Positions 29,075 to 41,293 are shown, counted from the first letter of the stretch. The stretch: 64,000 nucleotides of DNA from JBQLZQ01 sp052168355 (GCA_052168355.1 JBQLZQ010000063.1:12691-76690), one strand, 5' to 3'. Translations and numbers: made by a program. The notes: generated from the letters alone by a model not told the origin.

Positions 29075-29914
<840 letters not shown>

Positions 29915-29916
29915 GA

Positions 29917-31059
29917 TCAGCGCCCTCCGCTGAAGTTGACGCGGCCCAGCACGATGTAGGCCACCGTGAACACCGCGATGATCAGGAACAGCATGGTCGA
30001 CGCCGCCGACCCGAACCCGACATTCTGAAAATCGACGAGTTGCTGTCGGGCATAGATCGACATCGACATGGTGTCGCGGCTGTTGGAGGTCAGCACATAG
30101 ATCAGGTCGAAGATTCGTAACGCGTCCAACGCTCGGAAGATGATCGCCACCATCAGCGCCGGCTTGATAAGCGGCAGGGTGATCTTGAAGAACACCTTGA
30201 CCGGATGCACGCCGTCGACCTTCGCCGCCTCATAGCACTCGGCGGGCAGCAACTGCAGCGCCGCCAGGATCAGCAGGGTCATGAACGGCGTCGTTTTCCA
30301 TACATCGACCGCCACGACCGAGGGCAGGGCCAGCGCCGGCGACGCGGTAAAGGCGATGCGCCCGTCGATCAGCCCCATGTTGAGCAGGATCTCGTTGATC
30401 ACCCCGTACTGGTCGTTCAGCATCCAGCCCCACATCTGAGCCGACACGATGGTCGGAATGGCCCAGGGGATGAGAACCGCGGCCCTGGCCAGACCGCGGC
30501 CCGGCATGTTTGCGTGCAGGAGGAGGGCGAACACAAGGCCAAGCACGGTCTCGAACGTCACCGAAAGGACGCTGAACAGCACCGTGTTCCAGACCGCCCG
30601 CCACCACGTGCCGTCGACCAGGATGCCCTGCCACTCGAAAATCAGATCGCGGTCGATCTCGCCCGTATAGAGCTCGTCGGTATCGATGTCGTAGAAGGCG
30701 TCGGTATCGGGGCGATAGACCAGGGCCGCGTCGGTGGGTTCGTAATAGACAAAGAACCCGTTCAGCTCCGCATCCCAATCGTTTTGATTGGGCCCGTAGA
30801 ACGCATAATTATCGAAACCGATGAACCGAATGTCCTGGTCGGCCGTCAGCGTGGCATCGGTCAGGCTGAGATAGAAGGTCCTGGCCAGCGGCCAGCCGGC
30901 CACCAGGATCAGGATCGCCAGCATGGGGAGAAGGAAGGTCCACGCCGAACGGACGCGTTGCCGTGTAAGTTGAGAAGCCTCGACCGGAGCCGTTGTCGCC
31001 GTGCCTCCAGGTCCAGAACCGCGCGCGGTTCCACCCTGTTCCGTCGCTACCGATGCCAT
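29917..31059 (-). CDS. Sugar ABC transporter permease (MalF type) with enlarged periplasmic loop
   Basis: 380 residues. A cytosolic Thr/Gly-rich leader (1-38) is followed by helix 1 (about 40-60) and then a periplasmic stretch of about 80 residues, rich in Asp, Glu and Tyr (DTDAFYDIDTDELYTGEIDRD), before helix 2. Five more helices follow, with the EAA loop YEAAKVDGVHPVKVFFKITLP. Most six-helix sugar permeases have only a short first loop, while MalF of E. coli has a large P2 loop after its third helix. The insert may contact the binding protein. It starts 70 bp after the binding-protein stop. Confidence 0.9.
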   Translation of the reverse strand: MASVATEQGGTARGSGPGGTATTAPVEASQLTRQRVRSAWTFLLPMLAILILVAGWPLARTFYLSLTDATLTADQDIRFIGFDNYAFYGPNQNDWDAELNGFFVYYEPTDAALVYRPDTDAFYDIDTDELYTGEIDRDLIFEWQGILVDGTWWRAVWNTVLFSVLSVTFETVLGLVFALLLHANMPGRGLARAAVLIPWAIPTIVSAQMWGWMLNDQYGVINEILLNMGLIDGRIAFTASPALALPSVVAVDVWKTTPFMTLLILAALQLLPAECYEAAKVDGVHPVKVFFKITLPLIKPALMVAIIFRALDALRIFDLIYVLTSNSRDTMSMSIYARQQLVDFQNVGFGSAASTMLFLIIAVFTVAYIVLGRVNFSGGR

Positions 31060-31087
31060 CGGTGGTCCTCCCCCGTCAAAGGTTATG

Positions 31088-31116
31088 GGGCCCGGCGCGC
31101 ATCGCCATCCGGGCCC
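31088..31116 (-). promoter_or_regulatory. Stem-loop between ABC binding-protein gene and first permease gene
   Basis: GGGCCCGG (31088-31095) pairs with CCGGGCCC (31109-31116) across a 13-nt loop, inside the 70-bp gap between the binding-protein stop and the MalF-type ATG. There is no T tract, so message stabilisation or attenuation is more likely than simple termination. Confidence 0.55.
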
Positions 31117-31129
31117 GCTTTCACCTTCG

Positions 31130-32404
31130 TTACCAGCGGCCGCCGCGGCTGAGCCTGGTCAGATCCGACTCGAGTTGAGCCAGATTGGTCGCCGCATCCC
31201 CGTTGCCCGAAAGGGTGGCGTGCACGGCGTTCCAGAACGCGGACGATACCTCGTTGTATTTCTCGCCCGTGACGCCGGAGGGCCGGGCCACCGCGTTGGT
31301 AAACGTCTCGTAGAGGTCGCCGAAGAACGGCGCCGCCGCCAGGATTTCGGGATCCTGATAGAGGTCGGCGATGGTCGGGTTGTAGGCGCCGACGATGGCC
31401 CGGCGCTTCTGCTCCTCGGCGCTCGTCAGAAAGCGGACCAGATCGGCCGCCACGTCGGGGTTGTCCGAATACCGCGAAACGGCAAGCTGCCAGCCGCCCA
31501 GGGTGCCGGTATTCTTACCATCGGCGCCGCCCTTGGGCAGGGCCGCCACGCCGACATTGCCCCTGATCGGGCTGTCGTCGGAGTTGGCCAGGGACCAGGC
31601 ATAGGGCCAGTTGCGCATAAAGGCCGCATTGCCGGTCTGGAACACGCCGCGGGCGCCTTCCTCGTCATAGTTCAGCACGCCCTCGGGCGAGATGGTGCCG
31701 ACCCAACTGGCCGCCAGATCGATCGCCTCGATCGCCTGGGGATTGTCGATGGTAATCGTCCCGTCGTCGGCCACGATGGTGCCGCCGCCATGACTGTCGA
31801 TCCATTCCAGCGCGTCGCAGGTCAGCCCCTCATAGGCCCGGCCCTGCCAGACAAAGCCCCAGAACCGGTCGTTGCCCTCGGCCCGCTCGCCGTCCATGAT
31901 GGTCGTGGCCGCGTCCGTCAGCTCCTGCCAGGTGGTCGGCACCGATACGCCGTACTTTTCCATCAGGTCGGTGCGGTAATAGAGCACGCCGGCATCCGTG
32001 AACCAGGGCATGGCCTTGAGTTCGCCATCCACGGTGTTGTTGTCGATAATCGGCTGGAAATGGCTGTCCAACGTCGCCTGATCGACATACTCGCTCAGGT
32101 CGATGAAATGGCTGCCCAGGAAACCCGGCCAGATAACGTCGATCTGGAAGACGTCGATGTCGCCCGCCTGAGCCGCCAGCATCTGCTGATAGAGCGCCAG
32201 CCGCTCGGTCGTCGAATTCGGCGTCGAGACCACGTTGACCGTGTGCCCGGTCGCCGCCGACCAGGCGTCGACGCCGGTTTGGCATAGCTCCAGCTCGGCG
32301 CCGACCGCGCCGCAGGAAATCGACAATTCGACGCCATTGGCGGTTGAGGCCAGCGCGGTCAGCGATCCGGCGGCCAAAAGCGCGGCCATCAAGGACTTGT
32401 TCAT
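31130..32404 (-). CDS. Sugar ABC transporter substrate-binding protein (maltose/trehalose type)
   Basis: 424 residues from ATG 32404. Signal peptide MNKSLMAALLAAGSLTALASTANG, then a family 1 extracellular solute-binding domain: SISCGAVGAELELCQTGVDAW, DIDVFQIDVIWPGFLGSHFIDLSEY, NTVDGELKAMPWFTDAGVLYYRTDL and AAFMRNWPYAWSLAN. This pattern is close to rhizobial ThuE/AglE-like binding proteins, suggesting trehalose, maltose or sucrose, but the ligand cannot be fixed here. It is the first gene of the operon and diverges from a nucleoside hydrolase gene. Confidence 0.9.
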   Translation of the reverse strand: MNKSLMAALLAAGSLTALASTANGVELSISCGAVGAELELCQTGVDAWSAATGHTVNVVSTPNSTTERLALYQQMLAAQAGDIDVFQIDVIWPGFLGSHFIDLSEYVDQATLDSHFQPIIDNNTVDGELKAMPWFTDAGVLYYRTDLMEKYGVSVPTTWQELTDAATTIMDGERAEGNDRFWGFVWQGRAYEGLTCDALEWIDSHGGGTIVADDGTITIDNPQAIEAIDLAASWVGTISPEGVLNYDEEGARGVFQTGNAAFMRNWPYAWSLANSDDSPIRGNVGVAALPKGGADGKNTGTLGGWQLAVSRYSDNPDVAADLVRFLTSAEEQKRRAIVGAYNPTIADLYQDPEILAAAPFFGDLYETFTNAVARPSGVTGEKYNEVSSAFWNAVHATLSGNGDAATNLAQLESDLTRLSRGGRW

Positions 32405-32659
32405 GGTTCCTCCCATCATGGTGACATCATCGCCCGGTGGTTGTGCCACCTTTGTCGTATTCGTTCTTTGGAAACCCTAGTTGTCGGAGGAGCCGATGGC
32501 AAGGTTCGTTCGCGCCCCCACCGGCGCATTCAAATGGCGGGTCGGCATTCCCGTACTTGATCGGCCGGAATAGGGGTGGTAGCCCCTGTCCCTTCTAAGC
32601 AATTGTCGCGTTTGCGTTATTCGGCGCGGCCTTTCTCCACCGATTATTTGGATGATTTC

Positions 32660-33598
32660 ATGGCGGCCCGCCCCATCATTATCGATACAGATCCCGGCCA
32701 GGATGACGCCCTGGCCATCCTTTTGGCCCTGGCGTCTCCCGAATTCGAGGTTCTGGGCCTGACCACCGTCGCCGGCAATGTGCCGTTGGCGTTGACCGAG
32801 GCGAACGCCAGGAAGATCTGCGAACTGGCGGGGCGGCCCGACATCAAGGTCTTCGCCGGCTGCGCCCGCCCGCTGCTGCGACCCCTGACCACGGCGGAAA
32901 GCGTCCACGGCCCGACCGGGCTGGACGGCCCCGATCTGCCGGAACCGACCATGCCGCTGCAACCCCAACACGCGGTCGACTGGCTGGTCGAGACGCTGAT
33001 GGCGGCGGACGACGCCAGCATCACCCTGTGCCCCTTGGGCCCCCTGACCAACATCGCCATGGCCCTGGTGCACGAACCGCGCATCGCCGCCAAGATCCGC
33101 GAGATCGTCCTGATGGGCGGCGGTTTCTTCATGGGCGGCAACACCACGCCGACATCGGAATTCAACATCTATGTCGATCCGCACGCCGCCCACGCCGTGT
33201 TCTCCAGCGGCATAAAGCTGACGGCCCTCCCGCTCGACTGCACCCACAAGGCCCTGATGACCGACTCCTGGATCCAGGCGGTCGGCACGATCGGCAGCAA
33301 GGTGGGCGAGGCGGCAGCCGCCATGCTCGCCTTCTACGAGCGCTACGACATGGAGAAGTACGGCGAAAGCGGCGGGCCGCTGCACGATCCGTGCGTCATC
33401 GCCTACCTGCTGAAACCGGACCTGTTCGGAGGCCGCGAATGCCACGTGGCCATCGAGACAGGATCGGAACTGACCATGGGCATGACCGTGGTCGACTGGT
33501 GGGGCGTGACCGGCAAGGCCGCGAACTGCATGTGGATCGACCGTATCGACTCCAATGGTTTCTATGCCCTGCTGCTGGAACGGCTGAAGCGGTTGTGA
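32660..33598 (+). CDS. Inosine/uridine-preferring nucleoside hydrolase
   Basis: 312 residues from ATG 32660, placing the hallmark IIIDTDPGQDDALAILLAL, with its calcium-binding Asp cluster, at residues 5-23. The second conserved parts are the LMGGGFFMGGN stretch with the following FNIYVDPHAA, and the LPLDCTHKAL loop. The enzyme cleaves the N-glycosidic bond of ribonucleosides to base and ribose for salvage. The 255 bp upstream, shared with the divergent ABC operon, contain a short hairpin (AGGGG..CCCCT near 32573-32587) and no gene. Confidence 0.93.
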   Translation: MAARPIIIDTDPGQDDALAILLALASPEFEVLGLTTVAGNVPLALTEANARKICELAGRPDIKVFAGCARPLLRPLTTAESVHGPTGLDGPDLPEPTMPLQPQHAVDWLVETLMAADDASITLCPLGPLTNIAMALVHEPRIAAKIREIVLMGGGFFMGGNTTPTSEFNIYVDPHAAHAVFSSGIKLTALPLDCTHKALMTDSWIQAVGTIGSKVGEAAAAMLAFYERYDMEKYGESGGPLHDPCVIAYLLKPDLFGGRECHVAIETGSELTMGMTVVDWWGVTGKAANCMWIDRIDSNGFYALLLERLKRL

Positions 33599-33658
33599 CA
33601 GGCTGGTCCGCCATGGGATCACGTCAATGCGTGAGACGGCTCGTGGAAGGGAGCGATC

Positions 33659-34417
33659 ATGCCGCTCAATGACCAGCAGACCCGGCTGTGCGATGAGAAC
33701 CGGACCGACTATTCCGACCTGAAGGCCATTTTCGTCAACTGCTCCCTCAAAAAGGATCCCGATACGTCGCACACGCGGATCCTGTTGTCGGTGGCCGAGC
33801 AGATCATGATGAAAAGCGGCGTGGCGGTGGAGCATGTCCATGCCGCCTCGCATCAGATCGCCTACGGCGTCCAACCCGACATGACCGACCATGGCTGGGA
33901 GCGGGACGACTGGCCCGGCCTGTGGGACAAGGTGGCGCGGACCGATATCCTGGTCATCGGCACACCGATCTGGCTGGGCGAGCCGAGCTCGGTCTGCCGC
34001 ACGCTGCTTGAGCGGCTCTACGCCATGGCGGGCATGCTGAACGACAAGGGCCAAAGCGTCTTTTACGGCAAGGTCGCCGGAACCGTGGTGACCGGCAACG
34101 AGGACGGCATCAAGCATTGCGCCATGTCGATCCTCTATGGTCTCCAGCATCTCGGCTATACCATCCCGCCCCAGGCCGATTGCGGCTGGATCGGCGAAGC
34201 GGGACCCGGCCCGTCCTACGGCGATCAAAGCGACGACGGTCCGGTCGGGTTCGCCAACGAGTTCACCCAGCGCAACACGACGATCATGACCTGGAACCTG
34301 ATGCACATGGCCCGGATGCTCAAAGACGCGGGCGGCCTGTCCAACCACGGCAATGACCGAAGAGCGTGGAAGGCCCGCTGCCGCTTCGACTACGAGAATC
34401 CCGAGCACCGCGCCTGA
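33659..34417 (+). CDS. NADPH-dependent FMN reductase/flavodoxin-like protein
   Basis: 252 residues. The flavodoxin-like fold is indicated by the first strand LKAIFVNCSLKKDPDTSHTRIL (FMN phosphate loop) and ILVIGTPIWLGEPSSVCRTLLERLYAM (flavin ring loop), as in WrbA/NAD(P)H quinone reductase-like proteins. GGAAGG precedes the ATG. It starts 60 bp after the nucleoside hydrolase and may be co-transcribed, though no functional link is obvious. Electron acceptor unknown. Confidence 0.82.
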   Translation: MPLNDQQTRLCDENRTDYSDLKAIFVNCSLKKDPDTSHTRILLSVAEQIMMKSGVAVEHVHAASHQIAYGVQPDMTDHGWERDDWPGLWDKVARTDILVIGTPIWLGEPSSVCRTLLERLYAMAGMLNDKGQSVFYGKVAGTVVTGNEDGIKHCAMSILYGLQHLGYTIPPQADCGWIGEAGPGPSYGDQSDDGPVGFANEFTQRNTTIMTWNLMHMARMLKDAGGLSNHGNDRRAWKARCRFDYENPEHRA

Positions 34418-34421
34418 GGCG

Positions 34422-35540
34422 TCACAGCCCCAGCGCCTCCTCGGCCGGGACGTAAGGCAGAGACTGGGCGTCGGCGACCGGCTTGCTGGTCAGGCGTCCG
34501 CCGTGCACGGCCAGGCCGCGGCGCAGGTGGACGTCTTCGTACAGCGCCGCCCGGTAGCCCTTGTCGGCCAGGGCCAGGACAAAGGGCAGGGTGGCGTTGT
34601 TGAGGGCCACGGTGGAGGTGCGGGCCACGCCGCCGGGCATGTTGGCGACGCAGTAATGCACCACCCCGTCGACCACATAGGTGGGGTCGGCATGGGTGGT
34701 GGGACGCGACGTCTCGAAACAGCCGCCCTGGTCGATGGCCACATCGACCACGACGGCGCCGTTGGCCATGCGGGCGATCATGTCGGCGGTGACCAGCCGG
34801 GGGGCGGCGGCGCCCGGCACCAGAACGGCGCCGACCACCAGATCGGCCGCCACCACCTGTTCCTCGATGGCGTCGACGGTGGAATAGACCGTGGCCAGCC
34901 GCGAGCCGAACTGGAAATCGAGCTCCTTCAGCCGCGGCAGTGACTTGTCGATGACCGTGACGTGCGCTTCCAGCCCCATGGCCATGCGGGCCGCGTTGGT
35001 GCCGACCACGCCGCCGCCCAGAACCACCACCTTGGCGGCGGGAACCCCCGGCACCCCGCCCAGCAGCAGGCCGCGTCCGCCTTGCGACTTTTCCAGGCAA
35101 TGGGCGCCGGCCTGGATGGACATGCGGCCGGCCACCTCGCTCATCGGCGCCAGCAGGGGCAGGCCGCCGCGCGCGTCGGTCACGGTCTCGTAGGCGATGG
35201 CCACGGCGCCGCTGTCCAGCAACGCCGCGGTCTGGTCGGGGTCGGGGGCGAGATGGAGGTAGGTGAACAGGATCTGCCCGTCGCGCAGGCGTTTGCATTC
35301 CTCGGGCTGGGGTTCCTTGACCTTGACCACCATGTCGGCCTTGGCGAACACGGCATCGGCGCTGTCGGCGATGGTCGCGCCGGCGGCCCGGTACAGATCG
35401 TCGGTAAAGCCGATCTCGGTCCCGGCACCGGTCTCGACCGACACCGAATGGCCATGAAGAACCAGCTCGCGCACGGAGGAGGGGGCGAGCCCGACCCGGA
35501 ACTCCAATGTCTTTATTTCCTTGGGAACGCCGACCAGCAT
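34422..35540 (-). CDS. ald: Alanine dehydrogenase
   Basis: 372 residues from ATG 35540, giving the canonical MLVGVPKEIKTLEFRVGL start. Other landmarks are GHSVSVETGAGTEIGF, the MSEVAGRMSIQAGAHCLE catalytic region, the Rossmann loop VVVLGGGVVGTNAARMA and the C-terminal DVHLRRGLAVHGGRLT. It interconverts alanine and pyruvate with NADH, hexameric in known cases. It is convergent with the FMN reductase gene (4-bp gap). Confidence 0.96.
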   Translation of the reverse strand: MLVGVPKEIKTLEFRVGLAPSSVRELVLHGHSVSVETGAGTEIGFTDDLYRAAGATIADSADAVFAKADMVVKVKEPQPEECKRLRDGQILFTYLHLAPDPDQTAALLDSGAVAIAYETVTDARGGLPLLAPMSEVAGRMSIQAGAHCLEKSQGGRGLLLGGVPGVPAAKVVVLGGGVVGTNAARMAMGLEAHVTVIDKSLPRLKELDFQFGSRLATVYSTVDAIEEQVVAADLVVGAVLVPGAAAPRLVTADMIARMANGAVVVDVAIDQGGCFETSRPTTHADPTYVVDGVVHYCVANMPGGVARTSTVALNNATLPFVLALADKGYRAALYEDVHLRRGLAVHGGRLTSKPVADAQSLPYVPAEEALGL

Positions 35541-35583
35541 GAGGACCTCGAGGGATCGGAAAGCATGGGAACAGTCGCAGGGC

Positions 35584-36180
35584 TCAGCCGCCAAGCGCGC
35601 GATCGACCATGTCCAGCCGATCCTGACCCCAGAAAAGCTCGTTCTTCAGAACATAGGAAGGCACACCAAACACGCCGGCGGCGATCGCGTCGTCAGTATA
35701 GGCCTGCCGCAGGGCGGCCGTGTCATCCTGGTCGGCTTGCGCCAGCACAGCCGCTGGGTCAAGCCCTGTTTCGGTCAGGATCTCGGCAACCGTCGACCGG
35801 TCCGCGATGTTGCGTTGCTCGACCCAGACGGCGCGCAGAAAAGCGCCGGCCAGCGCGAACGCGTCCTGGCTTTGCCGGTCGGCGGCGATCACGGCGCGCG
35901 CGGCCAGCGAATCGTCCACCGGGAAGTACTTCGGCTCCAATGTCATCAGCACGCCCAGATGGCTGGCCCAGCGCCCGAGCTCGACCAGCCGGTAAGCTTG
36001 CCGCGCCGGCGGTCGTTTGGCCAGCGGCACGCCGCCGGTCGCGGCGAAGATCCGGGGCGTGTCGACCGGCCGGATGCGGACGGTGGCGCCTTGAGTCGCC
36101 GCGATTTGACCCAACCGGTTGTGACCCAGATAGGCGTAGGGCGACGCCAGGCTGAGGTAATAGTCGATGGCGGTCAGCAT
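35584..36180 (-). CDS. 2-hydroxychromene-2-carboxylate isomerase-like DsbA-family protein
   Basis: 198 residues. The N-terminus IDYYLSLASPYAYLGHNRL has the Ser that replaces the thioredoxin cysteine in the kappa-class GST/HCCA isomerase group, and GVFGVPSYVLKNELFWGQDRLDMV is the conserved cis-Pro and C-terminal part. The enzyme uses glutathione in naphthalene-type catabolism, but most homologues have no known substrate. It precedes ald by 43 bp on the same strand. Confidence 0.88.
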   Translation of the reverse strand: MLTAIDYYLSLASPYAYLGHNRLGQIAATQGATVRIRPVDTPRIFAATGGVPLAKRPPARQAYRLVELGRWASHLGVLMTLEPKYFPVDDSLAARAVIAADRQSQDAFALAGAFLRAVWVEQRNIADRSTVAEILTETGLDPAAVLAQADQDDTAALRQAYTDDAIAAGVFGVPSYVLKNELFWGQDRLDMVDRALGG

Positions 36181-36280
36181 GCGGACGACCCTTCTGGCGA
36201 TGATCCGGACGGATGCGGCGGCGCAGCATCGGGCGGCGCCCGTTCGGCGTCAATATCCACCGTCGTCTCACCGGGGCCAG

Positions 36281-37891
<1,611 letters not shown>

Positions 37892-37907
37892 GGCCGGGCC
37901 GTGGGAA

Positions 37908-40085
37908 TCACCGCTCGGCGACCGCCGTCTTGGCCGTCAGCCGTTGTTGAACAAGCGCCACGGCCAGTCCGATGGCGATCCCGGCGGCGTCGGTGGCCAG
38001 ACCGCCCTTGATCATCAGCAGCGCGGCGATCAGAAGCAGCACGCGGAAGATCGGATTGAGCCTGCCGAAGAACCAGCCCTGCACGGCGCCGGCCAGCAGG
38101 TAGATGCCGACGATTGCGGTGAGGAACACGTGGACGATTCGAATTGGATCGCCCTCCATCAGCATGGCCGGGCTGTAGAAGAACATGAAGGGGACGATAT
38201 AGGCCGCCAGTCCCAGCTTGAACGACGTGACCGAGGTGCGCATCGGGTCCGATCCGCTGATGGCCGACGCCGCATAGGCGGCCAGCGCCACCGGCGGCGT
38301 GATGGCGGAGATCACGGCGAAGTAGAACACGAAGAAATGGGCCACCAGCGGCTGGATGCCAAGCTGGATCAGCCCCGGCGCCACGACGGCCGCGGCCACC
38401 GCGTAGGCGGCCGTGGTCGGCATGCCCATGCCAAGCATGATGGCGATGCCCATGGCGAAGATCATGGCCAGAAGCTGGCTGGTTTCGGCCACGCCCAGCA
38501 ACAGGCTGGAAAACCGGGCGCCGACACCGGTCAGCGCGATCACGCCGACGATAATGCCCGCGCAGGCGCACACGGCGACGAGCTGTACGGCCATGGTCGC
38601 CGACAGGGCCAGCGCGTCCAGGATCCGGCGCGGACCCATCCGATGGGCGGTCAGCCAGCTCACGGCCACCGCGGCCAGCAGAGCCAGGGTGCCCGATCGG
38701 ATCACCGTGTAGCCGGAGAACAGGGCGCCGATCAGGATGATGATGGGGATGAACAAATAGGCCTGCCGGGCCAGTTTGCCGAATTCCGGCAACTGGCTGC
38801 GCGGCAGTCCCTTCATGCCGGTCTTCACGGCCTCGAAATCGACCATCATGAAGATCGACCAGAAATACAGGATGGCCGGCAGCAGGCCGGCGACCATCAG
38901 CTCGGTGTACGGGATCTCAGTGATCTCGGCCATGATGAAGACGCCGGCCCCCATGATTGGCGGCATGATCTGGCCGCCGGTCGAGGCCGCCGCCTCGATC
39001 GCCGCCGCGCTCTGCGGGCGGTAGCCGACCCGTTTCATCAGCGGGATGGTCAGGCTGCCTGTGGCCACCACGTTGCCGGCCGAGGTGCCGTTGATCATGC
39101 CCATGAGACCGCTGGCGAACACCGCCACCTTGGCCGGCCCGCCGCGCGCCGTTCCGGCCGCGGCAAAGGCGAAATTGACGAAATAGTCGCCGACCTTCGA
39201 GGCCTGGAGGAAAGCCGCGAAGGCGATGAACAGGATGATGTAGGTCGACGACACCGCGATCGGCGCGCCCAGGATGCCGTTGTCGGTATAGAGATAGGTG
39301 AAGAACCGGTCGACGGCGTAGCCGCGATGGGTCAGGAAGCCGGGCAGGTAGGGGCCCAGGAACGAATAGGCGAGGAAGACCGCCGAAATGCCCACCAGCG
39401 CCAGTCCCGCCGCCCGCCGCGTCAGTTCCATGATCAGCAGGACGCCGGCCAGGGTGGCCCAGAAATCCGGCGCCAGGGCCATCACGCCGGCGCGCAGGCG
39501 CAAGCCCTCGAGATTGACCAGCAAATAGCCGGCCACGCTGATCGCCCCCGCGACCAGGACCCAGTCGAACGCGGGTACGCGGTTCGGTCCGGCCGGCGAC
39601 AGCCAGGAGGCCGCGATGGCCGCGACGACGGAGACGGTCAACGGTACGCCAAACCAGGCAAAGACCCAGCTTGGGGGAGCGCCGCCGCCGGCAAGCTGAA
39701 CACCGCCGGCGTAGACCACGCAGAACAGCGCCCAAACCCCGGTCGGCACCGCGATGGCCATCAACACCCGCTGGGCAAGGGCCATCGGACCGGCTGAGGG
39801 CGCACGGTCGACACTCCACGCCGCCATCAGGGCAAAGCCGATGACCAGACCGCCGGCGATATGCAGGATGCGATAGGCCCAGGTCTCCAGCGGATAGACG
39901 TTGAGGGAGACCAGGTGAAACACCGTATAGACGACACAGACCCAGAACAGCGCCGGTCCCTGCCAACCGGTCAGACTGCGCTGGTTGCCGGCCGGCAACT
40001 CTTCGTCGACGCCGGCGGCGACGATGCGCTCATCGGAGCGTCCCGGCGGATTCCCACCGGACGCCGCACCCTGGGTTGCCGTCAT
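37908..40085 (-). CDS. TRAP transporter fused permease (DctQM), TAXI type
   Basis: 725 residues, longer than the paralogue at 24751-26535 because of a fuller N-terminal DctQ part with additional helices (about 1-200). The DctM-like part has LMGMINGTSAGNVVATGSLTIPLMKRVGYRP, AAIEAAASTGGQIMPPIMGAGVFIMAE and MPTTAAYAVAAAVVAPGLIQLG, matching the paralogue block by block. It pairs with the TAXI protein encoded 110 bp upstream. Confidence 0.93.
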   Translation of the reverse strand: MTATQGAASGGNPPGRSDERIVAAGVDEELPAGNQRSLTGWQGPALFWVCVVYTVFHLVSLNVYPLETWAYRILHIAGGLVIGFALMAAWSVDRAPSAGPMALAQRVLMAIAVPTGVWALFCVVYAGGVQLAGGGAPPSWVFAWFGVPLTVSVVAAIAASWLSPAGPNRVPAFDWVLVAGAISVAGYLLVNLEGLRLRAGVMALAPDFWATLAGVLLIMELTRRAAGLALVGISAVFLAYSFLGPYLPGFLTHRGYAVDRFFTYLYTDNGILGAPIAVSSTYIILFIAFAAFLQASKVGDYFVNFAFAAAGTARGGPAKVAVFASGLMGMINGTSAGNVVATGSLTIPLMKRVGYRPQSAAAIEAAASTGGQIMPPIMGAGVFIMAEITEIPYTELMVAGLLPAILYFWSIFMMVDFEAVKTGMKGLPRSQLPEFGKLARQAYLFIPIIILIGALFSGYTVIRSGTLALLAAVAVSWLTAHRMGPRRILDALALSATMAVQLVAVCACAGIIVGVIALTGVGARFSSLLLGVAETSQLLAMIFAMGIAIMLGMGMPTTAAYAVAAAVVAPGLIQLGIQPLVAHFFVFYFAVISAITPPVALAAYAASAISGSDPMRTSVTSFKLGLAAYIVPFMFFYSPAMLMEGDPIRIVHVFLTAIVGIYLLAGAVQGWFFGRLNPIFRVLLLIAALLMIKGGLATDAAGIAIGLAVALVQQRLTAKTAVAER

Positions 40086-40141
40086 CCCATCCTCCCTCGG
40101 TGCCGGTTCTTAGAGCCGGTCTTGGTGACTGGCTGGAAAGC

Positions 40142-40187
40142 GCCGCCGGCCCGAACCCGTACGATGGCGGGTCCCGGGGCCGGCGGC
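40142..40187 (-). promoter_or_regulatory. Long stem-loop between TAXI binding-protein gene and permease gene
   Basis: GCCGCCGGCCC (40142-40152) pairs perfectly with GGGCCGGCGGC (40177-40187). The loop contains a second helper stem ACCCG..CGGGT (about 40155-40172). It occupies the 110-bp gap, just after the binding-protein stop. No T tract follows. Confidence 0.65.
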
Positions 40188-40195
40188 AAGCCCGG

Positions 40196-41188
40196 TCAGC
40201 CTTCCAGGTCGGCTGGGATATCGATGCCGGTTTCCTCGAAATACCGGACGGCGCCGGGATGGAACGGCAGGAACTGGTTCTTGTCCACATGCTCGGGCAG
40301 CGTTTCCTTTGCTGCGTTGTGGATTTCCAGCATCCGGTCGTTGTTTTCCATCACCGTCTTGGTGATCTCGTAAACCAGGCTTTCCGGCATGTCGGCCCGG
40401 GCGATGGCGAAGTTCCACATCGAGACGCTGTTCAAATCTTCGTCAGTGCTCTGATAGGTGTCGGCCGGGACGGTGAACGCCGATACCGACGGGAAGGCTT
40501 CCAGCAGGGTGTCGACCTCTTCCTGGGTGAAGGCAAAGATGTTGGCGTCGGTTTGGGCCTCCACCTGGGTGAAGGCGGCGATGGGAATGCCGGCGGCAAA
40601 CCCGAAGGCGTCGATCAGCCCGTCTTGCAACTGTCCGGCCAGATCGCTGGCACCGCCGTTGCGCACCTCGACATTCACGCCCAGCGTTTCCAGAAAGCGC
40701 GGCAGATAGGTGCCGGGGGTTCCGCCGGCCGGACCGACACCGACCGTCTTGCCCTCCAGATCGGCCACCGAGTCTATGCCGGAACTGGCCAGCGTCACGA
40801 ACATGAAGGACGTCTGATACATCGGGAACATGGCCCGCAGCTGATCGTGCTCCAGGCCCGGCGCCAGGGCGCTTTCGCCGACCCACGCGTCATAGGCCGG
40901 TCCCATGGTCACCATGCCGAATTCCAGGTCGCCGGTCTGGACCAGGGCGGCGTTCTGGACCGGGCCCCCGGTGACTTCGGAACTGGTGTTGATGCCCAGG
41001 GTTTCGCCGACCAGGTTGGCCCAACCGGCGCCATAGATGAAATAGGTGCCGCCCTGGCTGGCGGTGCCGACGCTGACGCTGTCGGGCCAGTCGGAGCGGT
41101 CCTGAGCGAAGGCGGACGCGCCGACCAAGAGCGTTACCGCCGCAACGCCGGCGGTTTTGGATAGGCCGAGGATTCTGATGAACGACAT
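40196..41188 (-). CDS. TAXI-family TRAP substrate-binding protein
   Basis: 330 residues from ATG 41188, with signal peptide MSFIRILGLSKTAGVAAVTLL..ASAFAQ. TAXI landmarks are SVGTASQGGTYFIYGAGWANL, EVTGGPVQNAALVQTGDLEFGMV, LEGKTVGVGPAGGTPGTYLPRF and HPGAVRYFEETGID. It is paralogous to 26613-27572. Ligand unknown; the acyl-CoA synthetase downstream of the permease hints at an organic acid. Confidence 0.92.
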   Translation of the reverse strand: MSFIRILGLSKTAGVAAVTLLVGASAFAQDRSDWPDSVSVGTASQGGTYFIYGAGWANLVGETLGINTSSEVTGGPVQNAALVQTGDLEFGMVTMGPAYDAWVGESALAPGLEHDQLRAMFPMYQTSFMFVTLASSGIDSVADLEGKTVGVGPAGGTPGTYLPRFLETLGVNVEVRNGGASDLAGQLQDGLIDAFGFAAGIPIAAFTQVEAQTDANIFAFTQEEVDTLLEAFPSVSAFTVPADTYQSTDEDLNSVSMWNFAIARADMPESLVYEITKTVMENNDRMLEIHNAAKETLPEHVDKNQFLPFHPGAVRYFEETGIDIPADLEG

Positions 41189-41293
41189 TGGCGAAAGTCT
41201 CCCTGTTGCCACTCGTTTATGGGGAACTGATAGCACAACGCCATGAAAGATGGGACCCGAAGTCGCCGTGCCAAGAGCTTGATCGATCATGTA

